This document shows positions 51,905-63,096 of a stretch of 64,000 nucleotides of DNA, one piece after another. This DNA is from Plasmodium coatneyi (lineage: Eukaryota; Apicomplexa; Aconoidasida; Haemosporida; Plasmodiidae), in the NCBI RefSeq assembly GCF_001680005.1, contig NC_033567.1, positions 3,906,001 through 3,970,000 on the forward strand, written 5' to 3'. The notes under the pieces were generated by a model, which was given only the letters and a program-made list of their open reading frames with translations, was not told the origin of the DNA and did not search any database. A program made the position numbers and the translations under genes. The number at the start of each line of letters is the position of its first letter. Position 1 is the first letter of the stretch.

Positions 51905-53993
51905 AAGGAAGTTACGTGCGGAGGCGTCTATACGTTCGCGTGGGTGTATGCGCACACGTATGTAAGTACATGCGCGAATGTATGAATGTGTTTGCCTTTT
52001 GAGGGGAAAAATGCTTAACGGGAAGCCTCACTGAGATTGCCCTTCACACACTTTGGTGACATTTAATAACTGAGCATTCGCGTTCCTTCCGCGGAGCCCC
52101 CATCCCCACTTGCCGATGTGCCTGTACTAGCGAATTGACCCCCCCCTTTTATGGCAGTCACTCTGACAATCGTTCGTTCCTTACCTTATCGCTGCCTTTT
52201 TTTAACCCTTTTTTGGAACTACTTATATTAAACGATCCCGCGCGGAGGAAAAAAAAAAAAATTTTTTTAAATAAATATAATAAAACGAGCTGGGTAAGTG
52301 ATAAAAATAAAGTATGCCTATACTGTGGAAAATGGAAAATGAGAAATTATTTCCGGCGTTCGTTTCTCCTTAAAAAAAAAAAAAAAAAAGCAGCATGGAA
52401 TAGGTAAAATTCTCCCTTAAAATTTTATGCGCACAAAAAAATTGTGTAAAAGGGTAGTGTGAAATTTCACGAACTGGAATATAAAATTTAACTGCTCTGT
52501 GAAAGGAGGTTGCAAACACGTCCTGATGATGATTACCGTTTAAGTGTGTTAAAACGTGATGAGTTTTCTTTTTTTTTTTCCCACACTGTTAGTAGTGTAT
52601 CATTATTTATCGTGTAATGTTCAATACAAATAGTAGAACTAGGCATGGAACTGATTAACACTTCAAATGGCAACACACATTTGAACTCGTTGAGTTTTTT
52701 TCCAAAAGGGGAAAAAAAATGAACTGAAATATGAATGCTTATATGCAAGCACAATATGAAATAAACTGCACATTTCTGTTGTCCTAAGGGTAATTTCGTA
52801 CATTTGTCATGCACATTATTTTATTTAAAAAATTTGTTTTTTCCCTTTCCGTGGGTCGTAACATTTATGAACAAAAAAGGTAGAACAATTTTACACTTAA
52901 CGAAGCAGTTCATATCCGAATGGATAACATACACATGTATATGTGCTCTTTTTTTTTTTTTTTTTTTTCACTCCAGGAAAATATTGTGATACGCAACGCA
53001 CCCTATCATATCACACTGTTCTTTAATGTGTACATACATTGTTCACTGAATAGGTTTATTTATTTTATTTTTAATTTGCGCACATTGGCATTTCAAGGTC
53101 CTCCAAGGACAAACTTCACCGGCACAGTTCGGATTTGCAAATGGACCCCGTTTTACAAAAAGAACCCTCCGCATGCTTCACTCCAAGAGGCGTAATTGCG
53201 GATAAGGCATTTCAGACAAAGGAATATTTGCCCTACATTTGGGAGCACGCCAACGGGTGTTTACACATTTGAAGTGCGCTTAACTGGGGGGTGAAACATC
53301 CTTATTCTAAGGGTGCATACACGATTGAGTGTACATATGAGATAGGGCACATACAGGAGTGCATAATAGAGCGAACGCTAAAGTGCATGCTTGAATAAAC
53401 ACGGGGGTACCTATTGGAGCACCTCCTCGCTTCTGACTCTACATTGTAATAATGAAAAAAAAGACATACGAAAAAAAAAAAAAAAAATTCAACATATTCG
53501 CTCAAGATGATTCACTTTTTCTCGTCTATTCAAAAAAAAAAAAAAATTATTTTATCACGCATGTAATAATGTACCGTTTTAAAAGAGGCATTTCCCCCTC
53601 TCCGCTTTGTTAATTTACTTAAAAATCTTTTAACGTTAGTATGGTAAGAAACCACGGGGAGGATTCACATATTGCGTAGCAGCGTTATGGGCACCCTTTC
53701 CTCGCGGCATTAACATTTCGCCGTACTGGAAAAAAAAAAAAAAAAGAAGAGGAAATAAAATTCCAAAGGGTACACTCGAAAAAGCGCCCTTCGGTCGTTC
53801 ACATTTGTTTTTGTTTTGACATACGTTTGTATAAACATGTGAACACGCAAGTGTGTAAATATGCGAAGGTGCAAATGTGCAAAGGCGTAGGTACACGAAA
53901 ATACACGTCTGCACACACATGTCCTCATTCACGAGCTGTTGTTGCTGAAACGGATTTGCCTTCCCATTTGGAGCCCCTCTTTTACATCACAAA
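51905..53993. promoter_or_regulatory. Divergent intergenic region, SCC3 / repeat-rich coiled-coil gene
   Basis: About 2.1 kb of probable promoter DNA with A-runs at 52248-52261, 52371-52389 and 53469-53486 and a T-run at 52950-52968. No credible coding segment. Confidence 0.4.
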
Positions 53994-56900
53994 ATGGACA
54001 AAAAAAAACGCAGCGGAACATCCTCCACATTCAAGGAAATTCAAAGCTTCAGCAAATCCTACCTGGACCTGAGCAATTACAGCAAGGATAATTACCAAAA
54101 GCAAAATTCCATTAACAACACAAATGAGGTCTTCGAGTTCTTTACCAGCATAACCAACAACCAGAAGGACATAAGCAAAAAATATGAGCAGTTATTTTCC
54201 TTAATTAAAAAATTTGGGAAGGAAATTAAATACCTGCTAGCCAAAAATGACGAGTATAACGGTATCCTCATCGACACCAAAGAATGCGTGAAAAAGATAA
54301 AGGCCAAACTGAGTGGGGATTCCTGCGAGGAGTTCGAGAATTTAGGTAATGCGGAGGAGAGATGACACTCACTCATAAGGGATACTCAAAAGCGCAACAA
54401 ATTAGGACTAACAGCAGACACACTGCAAGGAAAGAGCTAAACCTACTGAGAAGGCAATGCCCAACCCTTTGCAACGTAGTAGCGTGGAAAGCTGGGCCCA
54501 ATGCTCCTCACACCATAGAAACGACAATGCATTTGCTTAAAAGAAGCTCTTCTTCATCAAATAGGCATCTGCACTAGGCAGCAAAAAGTTGAACAATCTC
54601 TATGTAAGTACCGCGTTTGCGAATAGACCTGTGTGTGCAGACATTTTTTTTAGTATAATCCCCACACACACACACACCAAATGGCGGTTCCCTATTATCC
54701 CCCCATTTTCAGAGGAGGAACTGCTGAAGGACAAAAACAACATCGACGTGATAAGCAGAATAGTGACCTACCTCTGGGAAGAAATAGGATACTACAGCAA
54801 AAACTCCAGTGAGTGGAATAAAAAAATCGAGGAGTTAAAAAAGTACATCGGAAGCAAAGATGAATTCATAAAGCTAGAAAGGAAACTAACCATAACAAGT
54901 GAAGAACTGAAAAAGGAAATGATCGATAATATGAGTTCCCTTAAAGAACAACAAGATTTGAAAATAAAAATTAAGGAGGAGAGAAATATTTACAGAAAGG
55001 ATATCCAAAATGTACACGAAAAAATTCTCTATGTCATTTTAAAATTTCTGTTACGGGATAAAAGGTGTAAAACGCAGAAATATTTTTTTCTATTCTGGTT
55101 GAATACAACTAGAAGGAGGAAAGAAGCGACGAAACAAATGATATCACGCCTTGGGAAAAAGCTTCAGTGTCTATTATCCTTTAGCTTCAGAAAGTTAAAG
55201 AGCAATTCGTTAGAAGGACATTTAATTGATAAGGTTATGGGCCTGGTCGATTTCCCGCTGCATGGGAACGGCAGCTCGCAAAGGGGAGTCCAGAGCAAAG
55301 CAGGGCGCGATTACGATTATAACGGCAATACCAATGACAGCGGCAATAACTACAGCAGTGGTAATCATCAAAACGGGGATAATCATCAAAATGGGGATAA
55401 TCACCAAAACAGTCGAAATACCATGCGCAGTACGCCGCAGGACAGAAAGAAAAGCAGCGTGTTCTCCAACCTAGTGAACAGCGACAAAAATCGAGACGGT
55501 GATAACATGTCTCCCGTTAGTTATGACCACCTTAATAGTATGTCAAGGAAGCGAAGCGAATCGATAGCTTTTTACAAGAAGGAAAATAGCTCTGCTACGC
55601 AAAAAAGTAATGTAACAACAAACTTGTATGATCAGTCTGGGGATTTCTCATCCGGGAAGAGGGGCACCCAGGGTTTTGGAAACGACAGCGAGGATGGCGA
55701 AAGGGATGGCGGCAACGACGGTCGCATGGGCAGTCGCATCGGCACGAATGGATGCTACGAAAAGAACGCCTCCTATGAGAAGAATGGTTCCTACGATAAG
55801 AATGGATCCTACGAGAAGAACAGCTCCTACGGAAAGAACGGTTCCTATGAAAAGAACAGCTCCTACGGAAAGAACGGTTCCTATGAAAAGAACGCCTCCT
55901 ACGACAGGAACGCAGCTCGCGATAGCAACTGCGCTTACCAGAAGAACAACCTGTGCGCACCCATTCATGAGCCGCAGGAATACCCCAGCAGGGAGTCGAA
56001 CCACCACGCTGAAAAGATGTACGACAATTTAGCCCGTCAAATGAAGGATAAGGCAGACAGGAAAAGTGTAGAAATGATACACCAAACAATAAAAAAATTG
56101 AATAATAAAATTAATGACATCAGGGACACACTGGACAAGCAAAACAAAATGATGACAAATGACGACATGCACAAAAATTTCCCATATGATAAGTCTTCTC
56201 AAAATAGTAAAAATCAGTCAAATAAAAAGCTCTCCGATCTGGATTGTAACCTCTCGCTAGCCAACAGTTCGCTAAACCTTCCCCCCGAAAGAACGTTAAG
56301 TGAATATTTAGTAAATAAAAACAAGTCGAGAAATACAAACACTGATGAGTTGAACAGGGCAAAGGGATTGAGGAAGCAGAGTGAGCACTTCCAAAAAATG
56401 AGTGAATATAACAACTTCCCAAAGAAATATGATAACCATGCACACAAGAAGAGCTATGAAAATATGGAAAAGTGGAACCTAAATAACGATAAATATTCAC
56501 ACAGTAATTCTATGGATATGACAAGTGTTGACGAGAGTTACCTTTACCAGAGGCACTCCAAAAGCACCGCTCGCAGTGGTTCCCATCTGAAGAATGATGC
56601 CAGCGGTCTCGGTGGTGGTCTCGGAAGCAACATAGGAAGCGGCATCGGAGGAGACCAATACAGCGCCGCATGGAGCAGCAAGGGGAAAACCAAGAGTGGC
56701 GGCAGGGGGGACTCAAGAGGTGAAGCCAGACTCGAGTCCAGACGAAACTCCAGGCATGACTCCAAGCATGATTCCAAGCATGATTCCAAACGTGACCCCA
56801 AAAGCGACGGTAGAGAGGTGAAGGCCGCGCACAGTACGCACCGCGCGACGAGCAACAGACGGGACTTTATCGAAAATAGCAATGCAAGCTCTTCCCCGTC

Positions 56901-57141
56901 GGATATTAAGCTCATCCTCAGGACCGGAGGGGGCTTTCGAAAACTAAGTGAGCAATGTCAAAAAAATTATATAGAAAAATTGAACTACCTGAATGATAAC
57001 AAATTGTTGGGTTACGAAACGAACCTGAACATAAAAATAAAGGGACACCCATTTATACATAATGTGCCCAGTGGCCAACAAAAGGAGCACAAAAAGGAAA
57101 AAAGACACAGATCGCTTTCTAAGTTTTATAATATGCATTAA
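53994..57141 (+). CDS. Repeat-rich coiled-coil protein, two exons (53994-54345, 54713-57141)
   Basis: Exon 1 (ATG at 53994) encodes 117 residues plus one base and ends at a GTAAT donor. Exon 2 begins after CCCCCATTTTCAG, restoring the frame as ...ENL-EEELLKDKNN. The product is 926 aa. Residues ~15-230 are largely helical and probably coiled-coil (Lys/Glu heptad-like). Around ~240-285 a Trp/Phe-containing segment (FLFWLNTTRRRKEA ... LLSFSFRKLK) faintly recalls Sfi1-type centrin-binding repeats. Then come Asn/His/Gly repeats, an array of SYEKN-type hexapeptides, a second short coiled coil at ~515-545, and HDSK repeats. I do not recognise the family; it looks like a cytoskeletal or scaffold protein, which is inference. 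The 367-nt intron holds a CA microsatellite. Confidence 0.82.
55361..55412 (+). repeat. 18-bp repeats encoding NHQNGD units
   Basis: About three tandem copies of gataatcatcaaaatggg (with third-base changes) lie in the coiled-coil gene. Confidence 0.85.
55756..55915 (+). repeat. 18-bp repeats encoding SYEKN-type hexapeptides
   Basis: About nine 18-bp units encode NASYEK, NGSYDK, NGSYEK, NSSYGK and similar. A 36-bp higher-order unit (NGSYEKNSSYGK) is repeated, which indicates recent duplication. Confidence 0.88.
56749..56800 (+). repeat. 12-bp repeats encoding HDSK units
   Basis: About four copies of catgattccaag-like units encode RHDSKHDSKHDSKRDPK, inside a Ser/Arg/Lys-rich part of the coiled-coil protein. 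Confidence 0.85.
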
Positions 57142-58070
57142 AAAGTGACCTCTTTACAATCACTGCAGATCGCTTCATAGAATGATACGTGAGGAGAGGC
57201 AAAAGTATTTTCACCTCCCCATGTAGGAGGAGAACATTCCAGTCCTTTATCGCCATTCTTCGCATTTTAAAAATATTCCCCTTTTTTTTTTTTTTTTTTT
57301 GTGTGTGTGTTTTCTTTTTTTTAAATAATTCAATCATTACAGCCTTCATTCCAGAAAACGCCAAGCGTGTTTACGCCAACTTCAAAGTTTCCTCGAAATT
57401 TTGTTCATTTTTATATACTCGCTGTTAACCCTGTTTTTATATTTTTCTTCACTGTACTGCATACGTACGTAGTGTGCGTATCGATATTACGTCGTTTTCC
57501 ATTTTTGCATGGCTAGCTATTTGCCGATTTTTTTTTTTGGCTTGAACTGGTCATAAAAAATGGGTAAAATAATTCGCGCGCTTAAGAGTGAAATGTGGTA
57601 CGGTTTTGATCAAAACAGGGACAACTCTTCTCGACGTCCCTCACACATAGGTATATGTGAGTATGTATACATATTTGCCTGTATGTAGGGTGAGCTCTTT
57701 TTGAAAGCGACTGGAAGTGGTGTTTCTTTCCCCCCGCAGCGCGCGCTGAGTGCCCCTACGTAAAGTTGTAAATGCCCACAAAATTAAGCAAACTACCAAC
57801 CCAGTGCACGCCACTAGCATCACGGTTAAAATAAAGGTTATGTAGCTTTGGGAAGGCAGAGCTGCCTACATAAGTGTACATATAGGAACACATGCGTATG
57901 TATGCTTACTCACATGGGATGCCCCAATCAAATGACCATGCAACGTTTTTCCAACCCGTTCCGTCAGCAATGAACAGGAAAAAAGAAAAAAAAAAAAGCG
58001 GACATAGATAGTAAACGTAGCATTGCGCCCCCTCAGCCCACTTGCCACCTTTGTGAGCAAACTCCCTAAA
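57142..58070. other. Intergenic region, coiled-coil gene / 421-aa gene
   Basis: This holds the 3' flank and the next promoter. It has a T-run at 57283-57300 followed by (GT)5 at 57301-57310. No gene is seen. Confidence 0.4.
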
Positions 58071-59336
58071 ATGAAAAATGAAAGCAAGCACACGGAAAAA
58101 ACAAATTTCGAAAATGGCAAAATATATGTAATATATGACGAGATTTATGATACACACAGGAAGGAAAAAAGGCGGAGAAATTATTACTGCAAAATCGTGA
58201 GGTTCCCCAACCCTCAAGTGTTAATAATCAGGGCGTTAAGTGAAGTGTATAATTTGAAGGACAGAGTGGAGTACCTCCCTCGTAGTTACCACTTCGGCGT
58301 ACTAAACACACATAGTTATTACAATGGGGAAAAAAAGAGCGTCTATGAGACGCTGCTCCTTATGCATGCCCTGAATGGCAAAAGAGAGTTAACAAAGAGT
58401 GCGAGTGGCAAAAGGGGCATGAACCCCACAAAAGAAGGAACAAATGACCAGGGCGACAACAACATCACAGCATTGACCAAGGTAGGGAGCACCAGCAAAC
58501 CTGAAGATCTCTACTTATTTCACATTTTGAACGAAGCCCACCAAGTATATGAATATTTTTTTTACCTGTATGGCAAATGCTACCAAAGGTACACTCGCCA
58601 ATTTTTCGTAAATATAAATCTAAACTACAATTTGGTTAAAGGGTTTGTAAAATTGCAGTACGTGAATGACCGCATGTCAAGCAAGTACAAAAATGTGTCC
58701 CTCGACAGTATGTTGAATAGGCTAATAAAACTTCTGAATTTTTTTTCACAGTTTGGGAAGAATTACGAGCGAATTGAGTGCATCATCTTGTACGTATATT
58801 TCTACACCTTTTTATGTGTGCCCATTTGTTTCTACCCATGGGGTTTCCCCAATTTCGATCGCTTAAGCAGGAAAATACTGAAAGACGGAAATGTTAATAT
58901 GATCATTAACCATGTGCACGCCAATAAGAAGAGCTTATTTTCTCTCCTCCTAAATATTAAAGAAGAACCTAATGGCTACTTCGAAACTTTCGATTTTAAC
59001 CTGGCGATATTGATGAACGAAGTTGCCGAGGGAAGCGACAATTTGCAGCTACGCAACGATAATAGAAATGGGCAGTGTTACCTCAACCATAATGCTGGCC
59101 TGTTCGAAAAGAAAGAAGGGTACATCAACTTGAGTGAATATCGCCTACTGAAAGGTATAGGTTATAATTCGCTGAGTCAGTTGTACAAACCGCACTTTTA
59201 TCACTTGACAGTGTTGAGACGGACGTTTTTGTTTCACAGCAAAATGGAAGTCATTCTGGTTTTTTTACGCCTCCTGGCCGAACGGTTGTTCGACATGGAC
59301 ATGCACTTTAGAATGTGTGTAAGAGGGGGGCAATAA
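58071..59336 (+). CDS. Conserved Plasmodium protein of unknown function, 421 aa
   Basis: A single exon from the ATG at 58071; a 16-codon upstream extension begins with TTG and is not used. The protein looks globular, with little low complexity apart from a Lys/Thr/Gly/Asn loop at ~118-150. Features include YVIYDEIYDTHRKEKRRR near the N-terminus, a Tyr-rich helical segment (HQVYEYFFYLYGKCYQRY) at ~165-185, and a hydrophobic stretch (IIECIILYVYFYTFLCVPIC region, ~240-262) that could be a buried helix or a single membrane anchor. The C-terminus is a helix (VFLRLLAERLFDMD). No known motif was recognised. It converges with the RAP gene, leaving only 230 bp between stop codons. Confidence 0.8.
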   Translation: MKNESKHTEKTNFENGKIYVIYDEIYDTHRKEKRRRNYYCKIVRFPNPQVLIIRALSEVYNLKDRVEYLPRSYHFGVLNTHSYYNGEKKSVYETLLLMHALNGKRELTKSASGKRGMNPTKEGTNDQGDNNITALTKVGSTSKPEDLYLFHILNEAHQVYEYFFYLYGKCYQRYTRQFFVNINLNYNLVKGFVKLQYVNDRMSSKYKNVSLDSMLNRLIKLLNFFSQFGKNYERIECIILYVYFYTFLCVPICFYPWGFPNFDRLSRKILKDGNVNMIINHVHANKKSLFSLLLNIKEEPNGYFETFDFNLAILMNEVAEGSDNLQLRNDNRNGQCYLNHNAGLFEKKEGYINLSEYRLLKGIGYNSLSQLYKPHFYHLTVLRRTFLFHSKMEVILVFLRLLAERLFDMDMHFRMCVRGGQ

Positions 59337-59566
59337 AAGTGGGGCAACAGGGGTTCACGGGAGGTAAGGCATGAGCAGGAGCAGCAGCGGGGTTCTATCT
59401 AAACTTCCCACCCCACACACAGACACACAAATTTGGACCAATGAGGGCGCTTCTTTTTACGCCACATCGGTCGAGCGTGCACCAAAGCGACCATAGTTGT
59501 TGCATAAATTTTATTTGCCCACTCGAATGTTACTTTTTCTGTGTGCTCATTTTCCCCAACGGGTCA

Positions 59567-62185
59567 CTAAAAGGAGAGCAGAATACCCCTGACGTACTCG
59601 CGCTTCTCCCTATCGTTCAATGTGTCGAAATATTTCGTGTTGAGGGGGCGCACATTATAGCCAAACAGTTGCAAATGGCCAATAACAATTTTGGAATCAC
59701 CAAGTTGTCTGATTATTTCATTTCTCGTGGTATCCTGCGTGAGCATGATAACTTGCCTTTTGTCTCCCCTTATTAAAATGTCCAGCACATAGGGGCCATA
59801 AATGTCCACTGAAACGTCATGGCCAACGTGAAGCTCATCCAAGATTTGCGAAACAGACGAGAGAATTTTGGAGAAGGAAAACATATTTTCCTTTCTTTTT
59901 AAAAAGAAAATTTTCAAACATTCCAAGACGCAAAATTTCGGTAAGTCATACTCCATCCATTTGAACTGGATCATGTGGGATAACCACAACAGGCAAACTT
60001 GATTTTTCTTTTTTTCCCAGTAAGTACTTTTTCCAATTTTTCTCCAAACGAATGAGAACAAGTACGTATTGACATGATACAAATTCGATAGAACCAACGC
60101 GTAGGAAATATTAATTGCCGTCTCTTCGTCGATCTCTTCAATGTAATCTTCCAGGTAATTCACAGCTGCTGTGATGCACTGATCGATTGCCTTATGGGGG
60201 AAGTGGAAAAAGGCCAAAGACTCCATTAAAATGGACACCTCCTTTAGGGTTAAGGAGCACTCCTTTCTGTTAATATAAAGCTGGTGAAAATATGGCTCAA
60301 ACTTTTCTGCCGATAAAATTATACACCTTTGGAACAATAAATTCATCCTTTTGAAAGAATTTAGAATGAGGAAAATATCATTGTAGGAAAATTTTTCAAA
60401 ATTTTTCTCCATCAGCTTGGAAAGGTGGAAAAAAAATCGATCATGTTCTAGTGCAAAAATTCGATGCTTCGAAAACGCATCAGCTATCATGCTGAAATTG
60501 CTGGGTGTCAGATACTGCGTGTAGTAATAAACAACCTTCTCGCTCATTTTAAAAAAGGAAGGATTGTACACATAAACGTGTTTGTAAATTTCAACGCTTT
60601 GGAGGAACAGGTCGAGGTTTAGGAAAATGGGGCAGCAGTAGACGGGCCTCTCTTTTGCGGTGGGGGGTCCCGAATTAGGGGATTCACTGGGGGGGATGTA
60701 TCCCAAGGCATTATCTACGCTTGTATCTACTACACTATTTTGTGAGCAGCTTTCCATGTTCTCCTGGAGAGGGGTACCTACCCCATTTGGTGCGCTTCCC
60801 GTTAACTTCACCCCCTCTTCGAAGGCCCTCCCCAGGGGGGCGGTTAAAAAATTCTTTTTGGAAAAATATTTTTCACTCAAATTGAGAGATGAAAATATTT
60901 CGTCACTCGACAAGGGGTAGTTCACATCATACTTATAATTCATATAGACATAATTTCCCACCTGTTCATGCACAATTTCCCTCCTCAATTGGATGAAATT
61001 ATTTAACAAGACGCTGTTTATCAGCCTGTTATATATGTCTAGGTTGTAGTACCCAGCCCAAATGTACGTGTTAAAGCATTGAAGCAGTAACTGTACAACA
61101 GAATTTATCTGCACGATTTTTTGATTACCATTTTCAAACTGTTCCTTAATATACGCGTCGAAATTTTTTAGAGGATTCATAAACGAATTGAAGAGGAGGA
61201 AGTGCTTGTAATTTAACTCCTTCAGGGATATTAAAATGTGGCAAATAGACACTACATCAAAGTGCTTTCTATTTTTGTATATATCATCTATGAGCAAGTT
61301 AAACCGCTCATCTCGAACTATGATTTCTTCCACTTTTCTATTTTTCTCAAAAAAATTTTCACTTTCCAGTAACTCCTTGTTTTTTAACACGTCGAAAATG
61401 TGTTGGTACCTTTCTATTAAATTTTTTTCAATTTTGTCAAATCCGGAAAGATCGCTGCTTTTGCACAGCTCGTTGTTGCTCCTAGTGAGTAGACCTTCGT
61501 CCGATTTACTTGGACGGCTAGCTTCTCCCTTGTCTGCTTCATCATTTAAGTTGTTTCCACCCGTCACATGTGCTGTTCCTTCTTCTGCCTTTACAAATTT
61601 GTTTGTGTACCCCCTAAACGGTATACTAACGTCACTTTCGCCTTCAATTTTCCTTTTCTTTCTCTCCTCATTAACAAAACCTGCTAGCATCCGTATCGCC
61701 GTTATCAAGTTCTGTAGGAATAAAGCTCCCCTGTGCGTTATAAGTATGGACAGAATATCTTCGTACGTCTGGCACTTTAAAATGCTCTTATCCATCTGCA
61801 TACATATTTCGTTTACATAGATCATGGAGTTCGTTTCGTCTAAAATTTTTTCAATTGAGTTCGTCTCAGCTGGGCCTTCATTTGAGACTTCAAACCGCGT
61901 TAGCGATTCTGCGGATTGACTGCATTGTGCAGTTGCGATGATTCTACTTCCCCTACTGGGGCATATGCCAACATGGAATAACGAGTTATTTTTACATCTA
62001 CCCCTGCTCCGATATCCTACCAACGTCACGCTGTGGTGAATTTCTCTTCCTCTTTGCTGTGTTCCATTTGGACTGAGGACACTTCTCCTTTTTATGACAT
62101 ATATGAGGCCCCTCTTTTGCCCCTGTGTGACGAAGTCTTTTCTCTTCCTATGTTGGATCAACTGAAGTAACAATTTTTCTAACAT
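59567..62185 (-). CDS. RAP-domain protein (organellar RNA-binding type)
   Basis: RAP-domain proteins with helical hairpin repeats are abundant in apicomplexans and act mostly in mitochondrial, sometimes apicoplast, RNA processing and ribosome assembly. This 872-aa protein has a basic N-terminus (MLEKLLLQLIQHRKRKDF) that could be a mitochondrial presequence. A long helical-repeat region spans ~100-780, with an acidic/Ser-rich insert at ~195-240 and another at ~455-510. The C-terminal RAP domain at ~800-872 has VDIYGPYVLDILI, then KIVIGHLQLFGYNVRPLN and EKREYVRGILLS, matching the family order of a first strand with a G-P, a central strand and the final Y-x-x-x-x-L helix. The start is the ATG at 62185. 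It is divergent from the SHMT-like gene. Confidence 0.85.
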   Translation of the reverse strand: MLEKLLLQLIQHRKRKDFVTQGQKRGLIYVIKRRSVLSPNGTQQRGREIHHSVTLVGYRSRGRCKNNSLFHVGICPSRGSRIIATAQCSQSAESLTRFEVSNEGPAETNSIEKILDETNSMIYVNEICMQMDKSILKCQTYEDILSILITHRGALFLQNLITAIRMLAGFVNEERKKRKIEGESDVSIPFRGYTNKFVKAEEGTAHVTGGNNLNDEADKGEASRPSKSDEGLLTRSNNELCKSSDLSGFDKIEKNLIERYQHIFDVLKNKELLESENFFEKNRKVEEIIVRDERFNLLIDDIYKNRKHFDVVSICHILISLKELNYKHFLLFNSFMNPLKNFDAYIKEQFENGNQKIVQINSVVQLLLQCFNTYIWAGYYNLDIYNRLINSVLLNNFIQLRREIVHEQVGNYVYMNYKYDVNYPLSSDEIFSSLNLSEKYFSKKNFLTAPLGRAFEEGVKLTGSAPNGVGTPLQENMESCSQNSVVDTSVDNALGYIPPSESPNSGPPTAKERPVYCCPIFLNLDLFLQSVEIYKHVYVYNPSFFKMSEKVVYYYTQYLTPSNFSMIADAFSKHRIFALEHDRFFFHLSKLMEKNFEKFSYNDIFLILNSFKRMNLLFQRCIILSAEKFEPYFHQLYINRKECSLTLKEVSILMESLAFFHFPHKAIDQCITAAVNYLEDYIEEIDEETAINISYALVLSNLYHVNTYLFSFVWRKIGKSTYWEKKKNQVCLLWLSHMIQFKWMEYDLPKFCVLECLKIFFLKRKENMFSFSKILSSVSQILDELHVGHDVSVDIYGPYVLDILIRGDKRQVIMLTQDTTRNEIIRQLGDSKIVIGHLQLFGYNVRPLNTKYFDTLNDREKREYVRGILLSF

Positions 62186-62996
62186 TTAAAGCTGCTTTTA
62201 CTTTTCAAGGAGGAGCTCTTTCGCATGGTTAAGGGGGTAACACATGTGTCCGCTGTGTGGGTGTCAGCGTTAATGGCAGTACTGATTTTCATACATTCGT
62301 GTATGTCACCCCGTGTGGCTATGACACACTGTGCAGATTACTTCCAAATGTTTTTCCCCTTTTCGTTCACGTGGAATTGGCTTCCCTTTGTTTTACACTT
62401 ATGGAGGGGGCCTTTCCAAGTATTCGCGCTTGGGGAAAAATCGAGAACCTCCTGCTGTTACCGCTTTCTTTTTTGCGTACGATTTGGTGATAGTGCGAGA
62501 AAGGAACCGATGCTGCTACGAACTCACGACGAATGATGAAATGTTTTTTTTTTCCTGCCCTATTTCTTCAAAGGAAGAGTCAGGAAAGTCCTTAAAAATG
62601 TTTTCATCAAAGATGTTGTTTTACCTTGGAGAGAAACCAAACGGATCGATTCTGCCTTTCACGCGGTGCACATAAGTGGGGAGGCTCTCCTGCGTGTGTG
62701 CTTGCCGTGGAAGAGTGGTTGGCTACGCAGGCGGGCGTCCAACGAAGGGAAGAAATTAGCGCGAAAAATGGCAAGCTGATTCTTTATAGCGCTCATTTTG
62801 AGAAGCCTCTTTGCTTTTCCCAGTTTGCCCCTACAACACTTATTTTTTCCAGTGAGCCAGGGGAACGCGCTCCTTCCCTACAGTGCAATTATATGTAACC
62901 ATCTTCTAAGCGTATTGAAGATGCAGCGTTGGTGCGAATATTTCTATATGAATTGACTAGTGAGTAGTAACGAGGGGGGATCCACGAATTGGACTC
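62186..62996. promoter_or_regulatory. Divergent intergenic region, RAP gene / SHMT-like gene
   Basis: Probable promoter DNA for both genes. Plus-strand frames at 62225-62898 overlap each other and lack family resemblance, so I leave them unannotated. Confidence 0.35.
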
Positions 62997-63096
62997 ATGG
63001 AGGTAAACGTAAAATCCAGTAGGCACAATTAGATGTAGTGTCCCCCCTGCGGCTGCCGTGGTCGCACTGGCAAGCTAATCTTACCACTGTGCAAAG

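Noticed and set aside
51905..51955. Upstream extension of the SCC3 frame
   Set aside because: It begins with GTG; the first ATG is at 51904.
54589..54712. N-terminus of the long ORF in the coiled-coil gene
   Set aside because: It is intron sequence with a CA microsatellite; the acceptor at 54712 joins it to the exon starting at 53994.
55595..56089. Minus-strand ORFs opposite the SYEKN repeats
   Set aside because: Repeat shadows rich in Arg/Ser/Val with no independent support.
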